Shown piece after piece: positions 15,592 to 24,472 of a stretch of DNA of 64,000 nt (position 1 is the first letter of the stretch; each line of letters begins with the position of its first letter). The notes under the pieces were generated by a model. That model saw only the letters and a list, made by a program, of their open reading frames with translations. It was not told the origin of the DNA and searched no databases. Source of the stretch: Saccharospirillum sp043196875 (GTDB taxonomy: Bacteria; Pseudomonadota; Gammaproteobacteria; Pseudomonadales; Natronospirillaceae); NCBI RefSeq assembly GCF_043196875.1, contig NZ_JBEBMX010000003.1:248001-312000 (forward strand). The letters are read 5' to 3'. A program made the translations under genes and the position numbers.

Positions 15592-16143
15592 TCAATCCAT
15601 TTCAGCCAAAACCGCCTCGGTGGTTAACACCCGGCAAAACTCCCCATTCAAACTGGCCAGGTTGACGCCGTGCATTTGTTCGGCGCTGAAATGAGTGCCG
15701 TCGGGCGCTGTGCGTTCAAAGGTCGCAGTGCCATCGCTGACCAAGGTGACGTCAAAACCCAGATTGGCGGCCATGCGCACCGAGGTGGATACGCAGTGAT
15801 CGGTGGTCAAGCCAACGATCACCAGTTGCGCAATGCCCTGCTCACGCAAATGCGTCTCCAGTTTTGTGCCAATAAAGGCGGAATTCACGCTCTTGGTGAA
15901 CAGTGGCTCGCCTTCGTTCGGCAGCACCTCTGGCTTAATCGCATTGCCAGGTAGTTCCGGGCGCAGCGGCGAGTTGGGTTCCACTGAATCATGGCGCACG
16001 TGGATGACCGGCCAGGCACGTTCACGCCAGGCGCTCAGCAAACGCGCCATCTGGGACTCAGCCTGAGGATTGTTGCGCTCACCAAAGGCCGGGTTATCCA
16101 GACCTTGTTGAACATCGATGATTAGCAGTGCCGTTGACGACAT
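15592..16143 (-). CDS. Isochorismatase-family cysteine hydrolase
   Basis: A 183-residue single-domain hydrolase. The triad is visible: Asp in LLIIDVQQG, Lys in FTKSVNSAF and Cys in TTDHCVSTS. Members include nicotinamidases, N-carbamoyl-amino acid hydrolases and isochorismatases; without the zinc-site pattern of nicotinamidase, a general amidase is more likely. The ATG at 16141-16143 is chosen because the fold begins just after it; longer starts add a hydrophobic stretch not seen in the family. Confidence 0.87.
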   Translation of the reverse strand: MSSTALLIIDVQQGLDNPAFGERNNPQAESQMARLLSAWRERAWPVIHVRHDSVEPNSPLRPELPGNAIKPEVLPNEGEPLFTKSVNSAFIGTKLETHLREQGIAQLVIVGLTTDHCVSTSVRMAANLGFDVTLVSDGTATFERTAPDGTHFSAEQMHGVNLASLNGEFCRVLTTEAVLAEMD

Positions 16144-16393
16144 AACGCAGGTACCTATCGATAAGACAGCGCCCAGTGTACCCACAGACAACCGCCAACT
16201 GAACCAGGCTTTAGCGTGGCCGCTTGGATCGCTGTTTGGCCTCAGTTGAGTTGCAATAATTTTGCGCTAAGTTGCAGTCGATTGACGCAGGTCAGGAAGT
16301 CTTAGCGGGTCTGTCGCTAATCTACCGTTGAAAGGGTTTCAGACGCGGTGGGAATTCAACCACCGAACCACGAATACAAAGGAGGACACCACT

Positions 16394-16888
16394 ATGATTG
16401 GTCAATGGCTTAGAGAAGACCGCAATGCCTCTTACCTCTTGGCCGTGCTGCGCATCTGGCTCGGTTATGAATGGTTGATGGCAGGCTGGCACAAACTCTT
16501 TGGCTTTGATGCCGAAGGCTTTTTACGCGGCGCGGTCGCCAAGGCCGGCGGTGAGCATCCTATGGTGCAGGACTGGTGGGCGTCCTTCCTGGATGCATTC
16601 GCCATTCCCAACGCTGGCTTGTTTAATTTCATGATCCCCTGGGGCGAAGTCGCTGTCGGCCTGGGTCTGATTTTCGGTTGTTTCACTGTGCTGGCCGTAT
16701 TCTTCGGACTGGTGATGAACTTCGCCTTCCTGTTCAGCGGCTCTATCAGCAGCAACCCGAACATGATCATCGTTGAGTTCATCGTACTCTACGGCGCTGC
16801 CAACGCTGGCCGCATCGGCCTGGACCATTGGGTTCAACCCTACATCGCCAACTGGTTTGAAAAACGACGCCACAAAGCGGCGGCCTGA
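16394..16888 (+). CDS. DoxX family membrane protein
   Basis: A 164-residue inner-membrane protein with four helices and the DoxX features RIWLGYEWLMAGWHKL near the N-terminus and PWGEVAVGLGLIFG in the middle. DoxX proteins resemble the small subunit of thiosulfate:quinone oxidoreductase and the SodA-associated membrane oxidoreductase complex, but most have no defined role. GGAGG at 16381-16385, 8 nt before the ATG, fixes the start. It is a single-gene unit ended by an intrinsic terminator. Confidence 0.88.
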   Translation: MIGQWLREDRNASYLLAVLRIWLGYEWLMAGWHKLFGFDAEGFLRGAVAKAGGEHPMVQDWWASFLDAFAIPNAGLFNFMIPWGEVAVGLGLIFGCFTVLAVFFGLVMNFAFLFSGSISSNPNMIIVEFIVLYGAANAGRIGLDHWVQPYIANWFEKRRHKAAA

Positions 16889-16923
16889 ATACGCTCAACG
16901 AGCTAACTGCCTCACCTCTGTTT

Positions 16924-16949
16924 GCCGGCCTTTAAGGGCCGGCTTTTTT
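16924..16949 (+). terminator. Intrinsic terminator after the DoxX gene
   Basis: Stem gccggcc (16924-16930), loop tttaag, stem ggccggc (16937-16943) and six T. The T-run serves the plus strand. Confidence 0.9.
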
Positions 16950-16967
16950 GTGTCTTCGATCCGGGAC

Positions 16968-18419
16968 TCAGACTTCGCTCGGATACACCCTGTAGTGAAT
17001 GCCGGCCATATCCTGCACGGTGCGAATCACCTGGGCGCTGTAACCAGCTTCGTTGTCGTACCAGACATAAACAATGGCTCGGTTACCGGTGACGATGGTG
17101 GCGCCGCTGTCGACGATGCCGGTTTTGCGATTGCCGATAAAATCGGACGACACCGCTTCTGGTGAATGGGTGTAATCAACCTGTTTGTGCAGGTCGGAAT
17201 AGAGCGAGGTTTCGCGCAGGAAGTTGTTGAGTTCTTCCTTGCTGGTTTCGCTTTGCAGGTTCAGGTTCAAAATCGCCATCGATACATTGGGCGTCGGTAC
17301 CCGAATGGCGTTGCCGGTCAGCTTGCCTTCCAGTTCCGGCAGCGCTTTGGCGACCGCTTTTGCCGCGCCAGTTTCGGTCAGCACCATGTTCAGCGGTGCG
17401 CTGCGGCCACGGCGTTCGCCCTTGTGATAATTATCGATCAGGTTCTGGTCGTTGGTGTAGGAATGCACCGTTTCGACGTGGCCGTTTTCGATGCCGAACC
17501 GATCGTGCAGCGCTTTCAGCACCGGGGTGATGGCGTTGGTGGTGCAGGAGGCGGCGGAGACGATGGTGTCGTCTTCCGTGATGCTTAAATGGTTGATGCC
17601 ATGGACAATGTTTTTGATATCGCCCTTGCCCGGCGCGGTCAGCAAGACGCGGCTGATGCCCTCGCATGTCAGGTGCTGGCCGAGGCCTTCGCGGTCGCGC
17701 CATTTACCAGTGTTGTCGACCAGAATCGCATCGCGAATGCCGTAACGCTGGTAATCAACGTCGGCCGGGTTGTTGGCGTAAATCACCTGAATCGTGGTGC
17801 CGTTGGCGACCAGACAATTGTTTTCAGCATCGACACTAATAGTGCCTTCGAAACTGCCGTGAATGGAATCTCGCCGCAACAGGCTGGCGCGTTTAACCAA
17901 GTCGTTTTCCGCGCCACCCGGACGAACCACGATGGCACGCAGTCGCAGCGGTGAGCCGCCGGCTTTTTCAATCAGAATACGCGCCAGCAATCGGCCGATG
18001 CGTCCAAAGCCATAGAGCACCACATCGCGTGATGAATTTTCATCGTTGATGGCGCTGCCCTGCAGATCGGCCAACTCGCTATTGAGAAAATCGCGCAGCG
18101 GTACATCTTTGCCGTGACGACGATGTTTGAGCGCCAACTTGCCGACATCAATATGCGCTGGCGCGAGTGGCATTTCGTTCAGCAGTTCGAGCACGCCCAG
18201 CGTTTCATTAACCGACAGTTCGTGGCCTTCCACCTGACGCACAAAGCGGTGGGTTTTCAGTAACTGAATCACCGACTGGTTGATGATCTGGCGACCATAG
18301 ATGGACGTGATCACCCGGTTCTGACGATAAAGACGACCGATGATGGGAATCATGGCTTCGGCGAGCGCTTCTTTTTCCTGCCAGCGCAGCAGGGTCTGAT
18401 CGATCACGGCTTGGTTCAC
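16968..18419 (-). CDS. gap: Glyceraldehyde-3-phosphate dehydrogenase, long form
   Basis: A 483-residue GAPDH, about 150 residues longer than the usual enzyme because of an N-terminal helical extension (about residues 1-125). The cofactor motif YGFGRIGRLLARIL follows the extension and the active-site cysteine is in ASCTTN. This long form is known in Pseudomonas and relatives alongside a normal-length GAPDH. The start codon is GTG (18417-18419), with AGAGGA 8 nt upstream. The function of the extension is not known to me. It interconverts glyceraldehyde-3-phosphate and 1,3-bisphosphoglycerate; direction and cofactor cannot be told here. Confidence 0.92.
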   Translation of the reverse strand: MNQAVIDQTLLRWQEKEALAEAMIPIIGRLYRQNRVITSIYGRQIINQSVIQLLKTHRFVRQVEGHELSVNETLGVLELLNEMPLAPAHIDVGKLALKHRRHGKDVPLRDFLNSELADLQGSAINDENSSRDVVLYGFGRIGRLLARILIEKAGGSPLRLRAIVVRPGGAENDLVKRASLLRRDSIHGSFEGTISVDAENNCLVANGTTIQVIYANNPADVDYQRYGIRDAILVDNTGKWRDREGLGQHLTCEGISRVLLTAPGKGDIKNIVHGINHLSITEDDTIVSAASCTTNAITPVLKALHDRFGIENGHVETVHSYTNDQNLIDNYHKGERRGRSAPLNMVLTETGAAKAVAKALPELEGKLTGNAIRVPTPNVSMAILNLNLQSETSKEELNNFLRETSLYSDLHKQVDYTHSPEAVSSDFIGNRKTGIVDSGATIVTGNRAIVYVWYDNEAGYSAQVIRTVQDMAGIHYRVYPSEV

Positions 18420-18835
18420 GCGAGGAGTCCTCTAGGGTGTCCGGTTGATAGGCAGTCGTTATTGCAGGTTCTGGTTTTTTGCCGGTTCTGGCGACCGGTT
18501 TGAGCGCCATTCTAACGACGCCAGCGAATGCCTATCGAGCACCTTTGTCAGACATTTATTGCCATTTTACCGGCCTTATTAGCGCAGAGGATTGGTTTTG
18601 AAAACTTATTACACCAAAGCCGGGTTAATCTGGTTTGCGGCTTTCGGCCGGTTATTTTGTGCTGGTGTTAATTTAGCCAGAAAGCCCGATAAAATGGCGT
18701 TTTTCTGGAATTAGCCATTAGTCTTAGCTGAAAGGAAGTTACGTAACTTTCAAACTGAAAAATAAGAAAAGTTTTTTCAGAAATATTGCAGAAAGTTGTT
18801 TTGAAGCAACGGATAACAACAATAAAGCCAATTTG
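18420..18835. other. 416-bp intergenic region upstream of gap
   Basis: No gene is visible. It lies between the 5' end of gap and the 3' end of the two-REC GGDEF gene, both on the minus strand, so it holds the gap promoter. A perfect 14-bp palindrome AAGTTACGTAACTT lies at 18736-18749. I found no convincing -35/-10 pair and no intrinsic terminator with a T-run for the upstream gene. Confidence 0.45.
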
Positions 18836-20449
18836 TCAGCGTGGATCAGCCAAACAGACGGTATTGCGGCCGGCTTTTTTGGCTTCGTAGAGTGCGCCGT
18901 CGGCGGCTTTGCTGAGCTCATTGGCGGCCTCACCGACAGCCAATTGCGCAACGCCGCAACTGAAGGTGACCTGGATGCGTTCGCCTTGGGCATCGTGCTG
19001 AATTTGCGCAAAACCCTGACTGACGTCTTCGAGTAATTCGCCGGCTTTGTCCAGCTCGATGTCGTGCAGCACGATGGCGAATTCCTCGCCGCCGTAACGA
19101 CCGATGCGATCGGTCAGCCGGAAACGCTGACGCAGAAACAACGCCAGGCTGCGAATGACGCTGTCGCCGACGGCGTGGCCGTAGCGATCGTTGACGTCTT
19201 TGAAGTGATCGATGTCGATCATCGCAAAACAAAGGTTGCGCTGTTCGGCTTGGGCCTGCGCAATGCTACGCTTGAGTACATCGAGCGTATTGATGTGATC
19301 GAGCAGGCCGGTCAGGCTGTCGCGGATCATCTGTTCTTTTAAACCACGATTGCGCTGGCAGCGGTTGCGCACCGTAGCGACCAGCATGTCGGGCTCCACC
19401 GGCTTGGTCAGAAAGTCGTCACCGCCCTGCGCCATGGCTTCGAGTTGTTTGCTGGTGTCCTGCTCGGCCGACAAATACAGAATCGGAACGACGTCGTAAC
19501 GCCACTGCTGACGGATGACCTGGGCCAGTTCGATGCCACTGCAGTGCGGCATATACATGTCCATCAGGATGGCGTCGGGCTGAAAAGACTCCAGCGCATC
19601 AAGAATGGTCAGCGGTTCGTTGACTACCTGGGTCAACATGCCCGCCTGATTCAACGAGCGCTCAGCAAAGAACGCCTGGGCCGGTGAGTCTTCAACGATC
19701 AAGACGCGGTAAGGCGGCTCGGAGCGGAAGGCGTAGAGGGTGCTCAGTTGCTTGACCAGCAGGCCGGCATCAAGGGTGCCTTCCTGAAAGGCGACGCCCT
19801 GAGCCCGGGCAGCGGCGAGGCGCATCTCTATGTCCGGCGGCTGTTGCGAATAAAAGTAGACCGGTAATGCCGGAGAGGACGCTTCTTGCACCTCGTTAGC
19901 GGCGGCGAGACCGTGGCCATCGAAATCAACATCCATCAATAAGGCTGCAGGACGACGATGGCCGATTGCCAGCATCAAGGCAGCACGGTCGGCGATAATC
20001 TGGGAAGGAATGCCAAAAAATTCCAGATGGCGACTGAGGCTCTGCGCCTGTTCTAACTGATGACAACACAGATAGACCGGTTTGCGGCTATCGATACTCA
20101 AGGCGGCGGCGTTGTCGTCACGGCGTGAGCAGCGCTCAGCCAGACGATGAATGTGTTCGCTTAAGGCTTCAAGAACGTGACTGGCCGGAGCCTGGTTGGG
20201 ACCGGTACCACCCAGCAAGGCGAGCAGCTGCCCCGCCTCGACCAGTATTTCCTGCGATTGATAACGAATCGCCAACTGCTGCAATTTATCGCAGCGACGC
20301 AGAAAATCCTGGTGCCAGTCGGGGTTCCACAGCACTTCATCCAGATTGCGCCAGGCATTGACCACCAGCCGCGCCTGGTCGTGCACTCGACGGCTGAAAT
20401 GCTGACGCAGTTCGTCACGTTGCTGGGACTTGTCGGTCATTTGGGTCAT
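18836..20449 (-). CDS. Two-receiver GGDEF diguanylate cyclase
   Basis: A 537-residue response regulator. An N-terminal helical region (about residues 1-105) looks like a histidine-phosphotransfer fold without a phosphorylatable histidine. A first receiver-like domain (about 107-230) lacks the acidic pair and lysine of active receivers. A second receiver (about 240-360) is intact: LIVEDS, acceptor Asp in LMDMYMP and Lys in LTKPVEP. The GGDEF domain (about 375-535) has GGEEF and an I-site RLTD. The architecture is like PleD. An ATG at 20440 is an alternative start. No kinase gene is adjacent. It should make c-di-GMP when phosphorylated. Confidence 0.92.
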   Translation of the reverse strand: MTQMTDKSQQRDELRQHFSRRVHDQARLVVNAWRNLDEVLWNPDWHQDFLRRCDKLQQLAIRYQSQEILVEAGQLLALLGGTGPNQAPASHVLEALSEHIHRLAERCSRRDDNAAALSIDSRKPVYLCCHQLEQAQSLSRHLEFFGIPSQIIADRAALMLAIGHRRPAALLMDVDFDGHGLAAANEVQEASSPALPVYFYSQQPPDIEMRLAAARAQGVAFQEGTLDAGLLVKQLSTLYAFRSEPPYRVLIVEDSPAQAFFAERSLNQAGMLTQVVNEPLTILDALESFQPDAILMDMYMPHCSGIELAQVIRQQWRYDVVPILYLSAEQDTSKQLEAMAQGGDDFLTKPVEPDMLVATVRNRCQRNRGLKEQMIRDSLTGLLDHINTLDVLKRSIAQAQAEQRNLCFAMIDIDHFKDVNDRYGHAVGDSVIRSLALFLRQRFRLTDRIGRYGGEEFAIVLHDIELDKAGELLEDVSQGFAQIQHDAQGERIQVTFSCGVAQLAVGEAANELSKAADGALYEAKKAGRNTVCLADPR

Positions 20450-20519
20450 GCCGGACCGTTGCCTTTCCAAGAGCACCGATCGGCCGAGACCTACGGGCTG
20501 AACGTCAAAAGCAGGCTGA

Positions 20520-21716
20520 CTAGAGCTGTTTCAACCCGCGCATCAGATCGTCTTGAATATCGAGCACATCTTCCAGCCCGACGGCGACACGAATCAGACC
20601 CGGAACAATACCGGCTGCCATTTTTTCGTCATCGCTGACCCGTCCATGAGTGGTGGTATAAGGATGAGTGATGGTGGTTTTGGTATCACCCAGGTTGGCG
20701 GTGATCGACACAATGCGAGTGGCATCAATCACCTTCCAGGCGGCTTCCTGACCGCCTTTAACGACAAAGCTGACCACGCCACCGAAGCCACTTTGTTGTT
20801 CACGCGCCAGCTCATGTTGCGGATGGCTGGGCAAACCTAAAAAGTGCACCCGCTCAATTTGCGGCTGGGCTTCAAGCCATTCAGCCAATGCTTGAGCGTT
20901 GGCGCAGTGCTGCGCCATGCGGACGCTGAGGGTTTCCAGACCTTTGAGGAAAACCCAGGCGTTGAACGGACTCATACTGGGGCCGGCGCTGCGCAGAAAA
21001 CCGACGATCTCATCGATTTCCACCTTGCGACCGACTACGGCGCCACCGAGTGCGCGGCCCTGACCGTCGATAAACTTGGTGGCCGAATGCACCACCAAGT
21101 CAGCGCCCAGCGCCAACGGCTGTTGCAGCGCCGGAGTACAGAAGCAGTTATCGACCACCAGCAAGGCACCAACGCTGTGTGCCAGTTCCGCCAAGGCACG
21201 AATGTCAGCAACTTCCGATAGCGGATTCGAGGGGGTTTCGACAAACAACAGCTTGGTCTTGTCGGTGATGGCATCGCGCCAGGCACTCAGATCTTTGGGA
21301 TCGACATAGGTGGTACTGACACCGAACTTGCCCAGGTATTTATTGAACACCACATTGGTGGAGCCAAAGATGGAACGCGATGACACCACGGCATCGCCGC
21401 TTTGCAAAAACGCCATACAGGTCGAAAAAATCGCCGCCATGCCAGAACTGGTACCGACCGCCGCTTCGCCGCCTTCGAGCAAAGCCAGACGTTCTTCGAA
21501 GGTGCGCACCGTAGGGTTGGTATAACGGCTGTAGACATTGCCTTCACGCTCGCCGGCAAAGGTGTCGGCCATACTGGCGGCATCGTCGAAGACGTAGGAC
21601 GAGGTCATGTACAGGGCTTCGGCGTGCTCCATTTCATCGCCGCGTCGCTGACCACCGCGTACCGCTCGGGTCGCCGGTCGTGCCTGTTGCAATGCCTGGG
21701 TGCGTTCGTCGTTCAT
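20520..21716 (-). CDS. metZ: O-succinylhomoserine sulfhydrylase
   Basis: A 398-residue PLP enzyme of the Cys/Met-metabolism family that makes homocysteine from O-succinylhomoserine and sulfide. The PLP lysine is in VVHSATKFIDGQGR, preceded by the family phrase VVDNCFCTPALQQPL. MetZ is favoured over cystathionine gamma-synthase by the match to the Pseudomonas locus, where metZ follows purF. It lies 38 bp downstream of purF and is probably cotranscribed with it. Confidence 0.92.
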   Translation of the reverse strand: MNDERTQALQQARPATRAVRGGQRRGDEMEHAEALYMTSSYVFDDAASMADTFAGEREGNVYSRYTNPTVRTFEERLALLEGGEAAVGTSSGMAAIFSTCMAFLQSGDAVVSSRSIFGSTNVVFNKYLGKFGVSTTYVDPKDLSAWRDAITDKTKLLFVETPSNPLSEVADIRALAELAHSVGALLVVDNCFCTPALQQPLALGADLVVHSATKFIDGQGRALGGAVVGRKVEIDEIVGFLRSAGPSMSPFNAWVFLKGLETLSVRMAQHCANAQALAEWLEAQPQIERVHFLGLPSHPQHELAREQQSGFGGVVSFVVKGGQEAAWKVIDATRIVSITANLGDTKTTITHPYTTTHGRVSDDEKMAAGIVPGLIRVAVGLEDVLDIQDDLMRGLKQL

Positions 21717-21754
21717 GCCCTGCCCTCGGTTCGTAGCGTCAATAACGGCGTTGC

Positions 21755-23275
21755 TCAGTCGTCATTATGCAGATCGACGAGCGCGGATTCATCGTCTTTC
21801 TCACGCTTTTTAGTCTGACTCAGATCGTTACGCGCCGCTTCCAGATCACTCAGGTAAGCCGCGTCGATATCGCCGGTGATGTATTCGCCATTGAATACAG
21901 AGCAATCAAAACGACGCACACTGGCTTTATGGGTTTGCACCGCTTCGCGCAGATCGTCGAGATCCTGATAGATCAGTTTGTCAGCGCCAATCAACTCACG
22001 GATTTCCTCGTTGCTGCGACCGTGGGCTATCAGTTCTTTCGCCGCCGGCATATCGATGCCGTAGACATTGGGGTAACGCACTTCCGGCGCGGCTGACGCG
22101 AAGTACACCTTGTTGGCGCCGGCGTCGCGCGCCATCTCAATGATTTCGTTACAGGTGGTACCGCGCACGATGGAGTCGTCGACCAGCAGCACATTTTTGT
22201 CTTTAAATTCCAGACCGATGGCGTTCAGCTTCTGGCGCACCGATTTCCGCCGCTGCTGCTGGCCGGGCATGATAAAGGTGCGACCGATGTAGCGGTTTTT
22301 CATAAAACCTTCGCGGAAATCAACACCCAGTCGATTGGCCAACTGCAGCGCCGAGGTGCGGCTGGTATCGGGAATCGGAATCACCACATCGATGTCATTG
22401 TTGGGCCATTCGCGTTCAATTTTATCGGCCAGCGCATCGCCCATCCGCATCCGCGCTTTGTAGACCGAAATGCCATCGATGATGGAATCCGGCCGGGCAA
22501 AATACACATACTCGAACATGCACGGCACCAGTGACGGATTCTCCGCGCACTGGCGCAGATGCAACTGGCCAGCCGCATCGATATAAACCGCTTCACCCGG
22601 TTCGACGTCGCGAATCAGTTTAAAACCGAGGACATCCAAAGCGACGCTTTCGGAGGCGACCATATATTCGGTGTTACCGGCTTCGCTGGTGCGCTCACCA
22701 ATGACCAGCGGGCGAATGCCGTAAGGATCGCGGAAGGCGACCATGCCGTAGCCGGAAATCATCGAGACTGCGGCATAGGCACCCCGGCAGCGACGATGCA
22801 CTGCGGAGACGGCATTGAAGATATCGTCCGCTTCCGGTTGCAGTTTGCCCTGCAGTTGCAGTTCGTGGGCAAAGACATTGAGCAGCACTTCGGAATCCGA
22901 GGTGGTGTTCACATGACGCAAATCGGAGCGGTACAGCGCCGAGTTCAGTTCCGCCGAATTGGTCAGGTTACCGTTGTGAGCCAGCACGATGCCGTACGGC
23001 GAATTCACATAAAAAGGCTGACTTTCGGAAGTGCTGGAGGAACCGGCCGTCGGGTAACGCACATGACCAATACCGGTGGTGCCACTGAGGCGTTGCATAT
23101 GGCTGGAACGGAACACATCGCGCACCAGGCCATTGCTTTTGCGCAGATAAAAACGACCGGCGTCTTCGGTCACAATGCCGGCGGCATCCTGGCCACGGTG
23201 CTGCAGCACGGTCAAGGCGTCGTAGAGACGCTGATTGACCGCGGTATCACTAACTATCCCAACGATGCCACACAT
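21755..23275 (-). CDS. purF: Amidophosphoribosyltransferase
   Basis: A 506-residue enzyme for the first committed step of purine synthesis, PRPP plus glutamine to phosphoribosylamine. The N-terminal nucleophile is Cys2 (MCGIVGIV), so no propeptide is present, as in the E. coli type. The PRPP loop is VLLVDDSIVRGTT (about residue 365). It lies 3 nt downstream of cvpA, a conserved pair in gammaproteobacteria. Confidence 0.97.
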   Translation of the reverse strand: MCGIVGIVSDTAVNQRLYDALTVLQHRGQDAAGIVTEDAGRFYLRKSNGLVRDVFRSSHMQRLSGTTGIGHVRYPTAGSSSTSESQPFYVNSPYGIVLAHNGNLTNSAELNSALYRSDLRHVNTTSDSEVLLNVFAHELQLQGKLQPEADDIFNAVSAVHRRCRGAYAAVSMISGYGMVAFRDPYGIRPLVIGERTSEAGNTEYMVASESVALDVLGFKLIRDVEPGEAVYIDAAGQLHLRQCAENPSLVPCMFEYVYFARPDSIIDGISVYKARMRMGDALADKIEREWPNNDIDVVIPIPDTSRTSALQLANRLGVDFREGFMKNRYIGRTFIMPGQQQRRKSVRQKLNAIGLEFKDKNVLLVDDSIVRGTTCNEIIEMARDAGANKVYFASAAPEVRYPNVYGIDMPAAKELIAHGRSNEEIRELIGADKLIYQDLDDLREAVQTHKASVRRFDCSVFNGEYITGDIDAAYLSDLEAARNDLSQTKKREKDDESALVDLHNDD

Positions 23276-23278
23276 GGA

Positions 23279-23770
23279 TTAGGCTCCTCCGACGGAGAGA
23301 ATGGCGTCCGATGCCTTGTTGATGTACTCGCCGGTCCACTTGATGACCGGTTCGAAATAGGGAACCAGCGCTGAGTCCTGCCAGAACTGATCCAAGGCAA
23401 ACAAACGCCCCAAGGCCAGGATAGCGACGACAATCACCAAACCGCGCAACAAACCAAAGACGACGCCCAGAGCACGATCAGTTCCGGTCAGGCCGGTGAG
23501 GCGAACAAACTCGCCCAGCAGATGATTGATCAGCGCGCCGACCACAAGCGTTGCAATAAAGAGCACCACGAAAGCGACGGTGTAACGCCAGGCGGGTGAC
23601 TCGATCAGCCCGCCGAGCAGCACCGCCAGGTTATCGCTGAACAAACGCGCAATAACCAAAGCAATAATCCAGGTGGCCAACGACAAAGCTTCACGGGTAA
23701 ACCCGCGCTTAATGCTGATCAGTGAAGAGACGAGCAGAATGAGAAGAATGATCCAATCGATGGCGATCAT
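23279..23770 (-). CDS. cvpA: CvpA family membrane protein
   Basis: A 163-residue inner-membrane protein with four helices, starting IDWIILLILLVSSLISIKRGFTREA as in E. coli CvpA. CvpA is needed for colicin V production and affects purine expression and envelope stress in E. coli; its biochemical role is unsettled. The ATG at 23768-23770 is chosen over a TTG three codons earlier. It heads the purF pair downstream of the SPOR gene. Confidence 0.92.
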   Translation of the reverse strand: MIAIDWIILLILLVSSLISIKRGFTREALSLATWIIALVIARLFSDNLAVLLGGLIESPAWRYTVAFVVLFIATLVVGALINHLLGEFVRLTGLTGTDRALGVVFGLLRGLVIVVAILALGRLFALDQFWQDSALVPYFEPVIKWTGEYINKASDAILSVGGA

Positions 23771-23869
23771 AGCTGGCAATAAAGTGACCCGGTTGAAGAA
23801 GCGCGCATTCTAACAGAGCCCGGACGGCCTTGTCCCGGTCACTGTAGGCATTGTCAGTAGACCAAACGG

Positions 23870-24472
23870 TCAGGGTTCGTAGCGAACCACCAAGCCTTGC
23901 AGCTCAACCTTAGCCTTAATATCAGCCTTCAGTGCCTGGACGCTGTCCAACTCCGTTTCCGGACCAACCAATACCTGGGTAAAGAGCGTGCCGTCCGACA
24001 GGATGACTTCGTTGACGTAGGTCTGGAAACCCTGGTCACGTAGCTGATCCCGCAAGGCAGCCGCTTTAGCGCTGTCGCGGAAGCTGGCCACCTGAACACT
24101 CCAGGCCCGTTCGCCTGGAGCGACAGCCACACTGGGTTGTTCGGGTTGGGACGCAGGTTCATCGGCCGGTGCCGTGCTTTGCGGTTCGGCCGGCGCTTCA
24201 ACGACTGCCGGCTGCTGAGTGTCGACACCAGCAATCGCAGGCGCCGGCGCCTCGTCCGGCAAGGCAGTGACCTCGACGGTCGTATCCGTGACTGGTTCTA
24301 TTTGCAGATGGGACAGATCAGGACGTTTGGGCTTAGGCGGAATCTGGGTGATTTTTTCCGGCAAACGACCTTCGCCATCGAGCACAACCGGCGCGATCAG
24401 AAAGACTAAAGCCAGGATGACCAAACCACCTACCAGGCGTTGCTGAATGCGAACGTCCAAGCCCAACTCCAC
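23870..24472 (-). CDS. SPOR-domain cell division protein, DedD-like
   Basis: A 200-residue bitopic protein. A membrane helix (about residues 15-30, LVGGLVILALVFLIAPVVL) is followed by a proline- and acid-rich linker and a SPOR domain (about residues 120-200, starting WSVQVASFRD). SPOR domains bind denuded glycan strands of septal peptidoglycan. The start is GTG and overlaps the folC stop by one base (TAGTG), so the two are translationally coupled. The position between folC and cvpA matches dedD in E. coli and its Pseudomonas counterpart. Confidence 0.9.
   Translation of the reverse strand: MELGLDVRIQQRLVGGLVILALVFLIAPVVLDGEGRLPEKITQIPPKPKRPDLSHLQIEPVTDTTVEVTALPDEAPAPAIAGVDTQQPAVVEAPAEPQSTAPADEPASQPEQPSVAVAPGERAWSVQVASFRDSAKAAALRDQLRDQGFQTYVNEVILSDGTLFTQVLVGPETELDSVQALKADIKAKVELQGLVVRYEP

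Noticed and set aside
22559..23374. A 271-codon open frame on the plus strand opposite purF and cvpA
   Set aside because: Antisense to two conserved genes, with no recognisable protein features.
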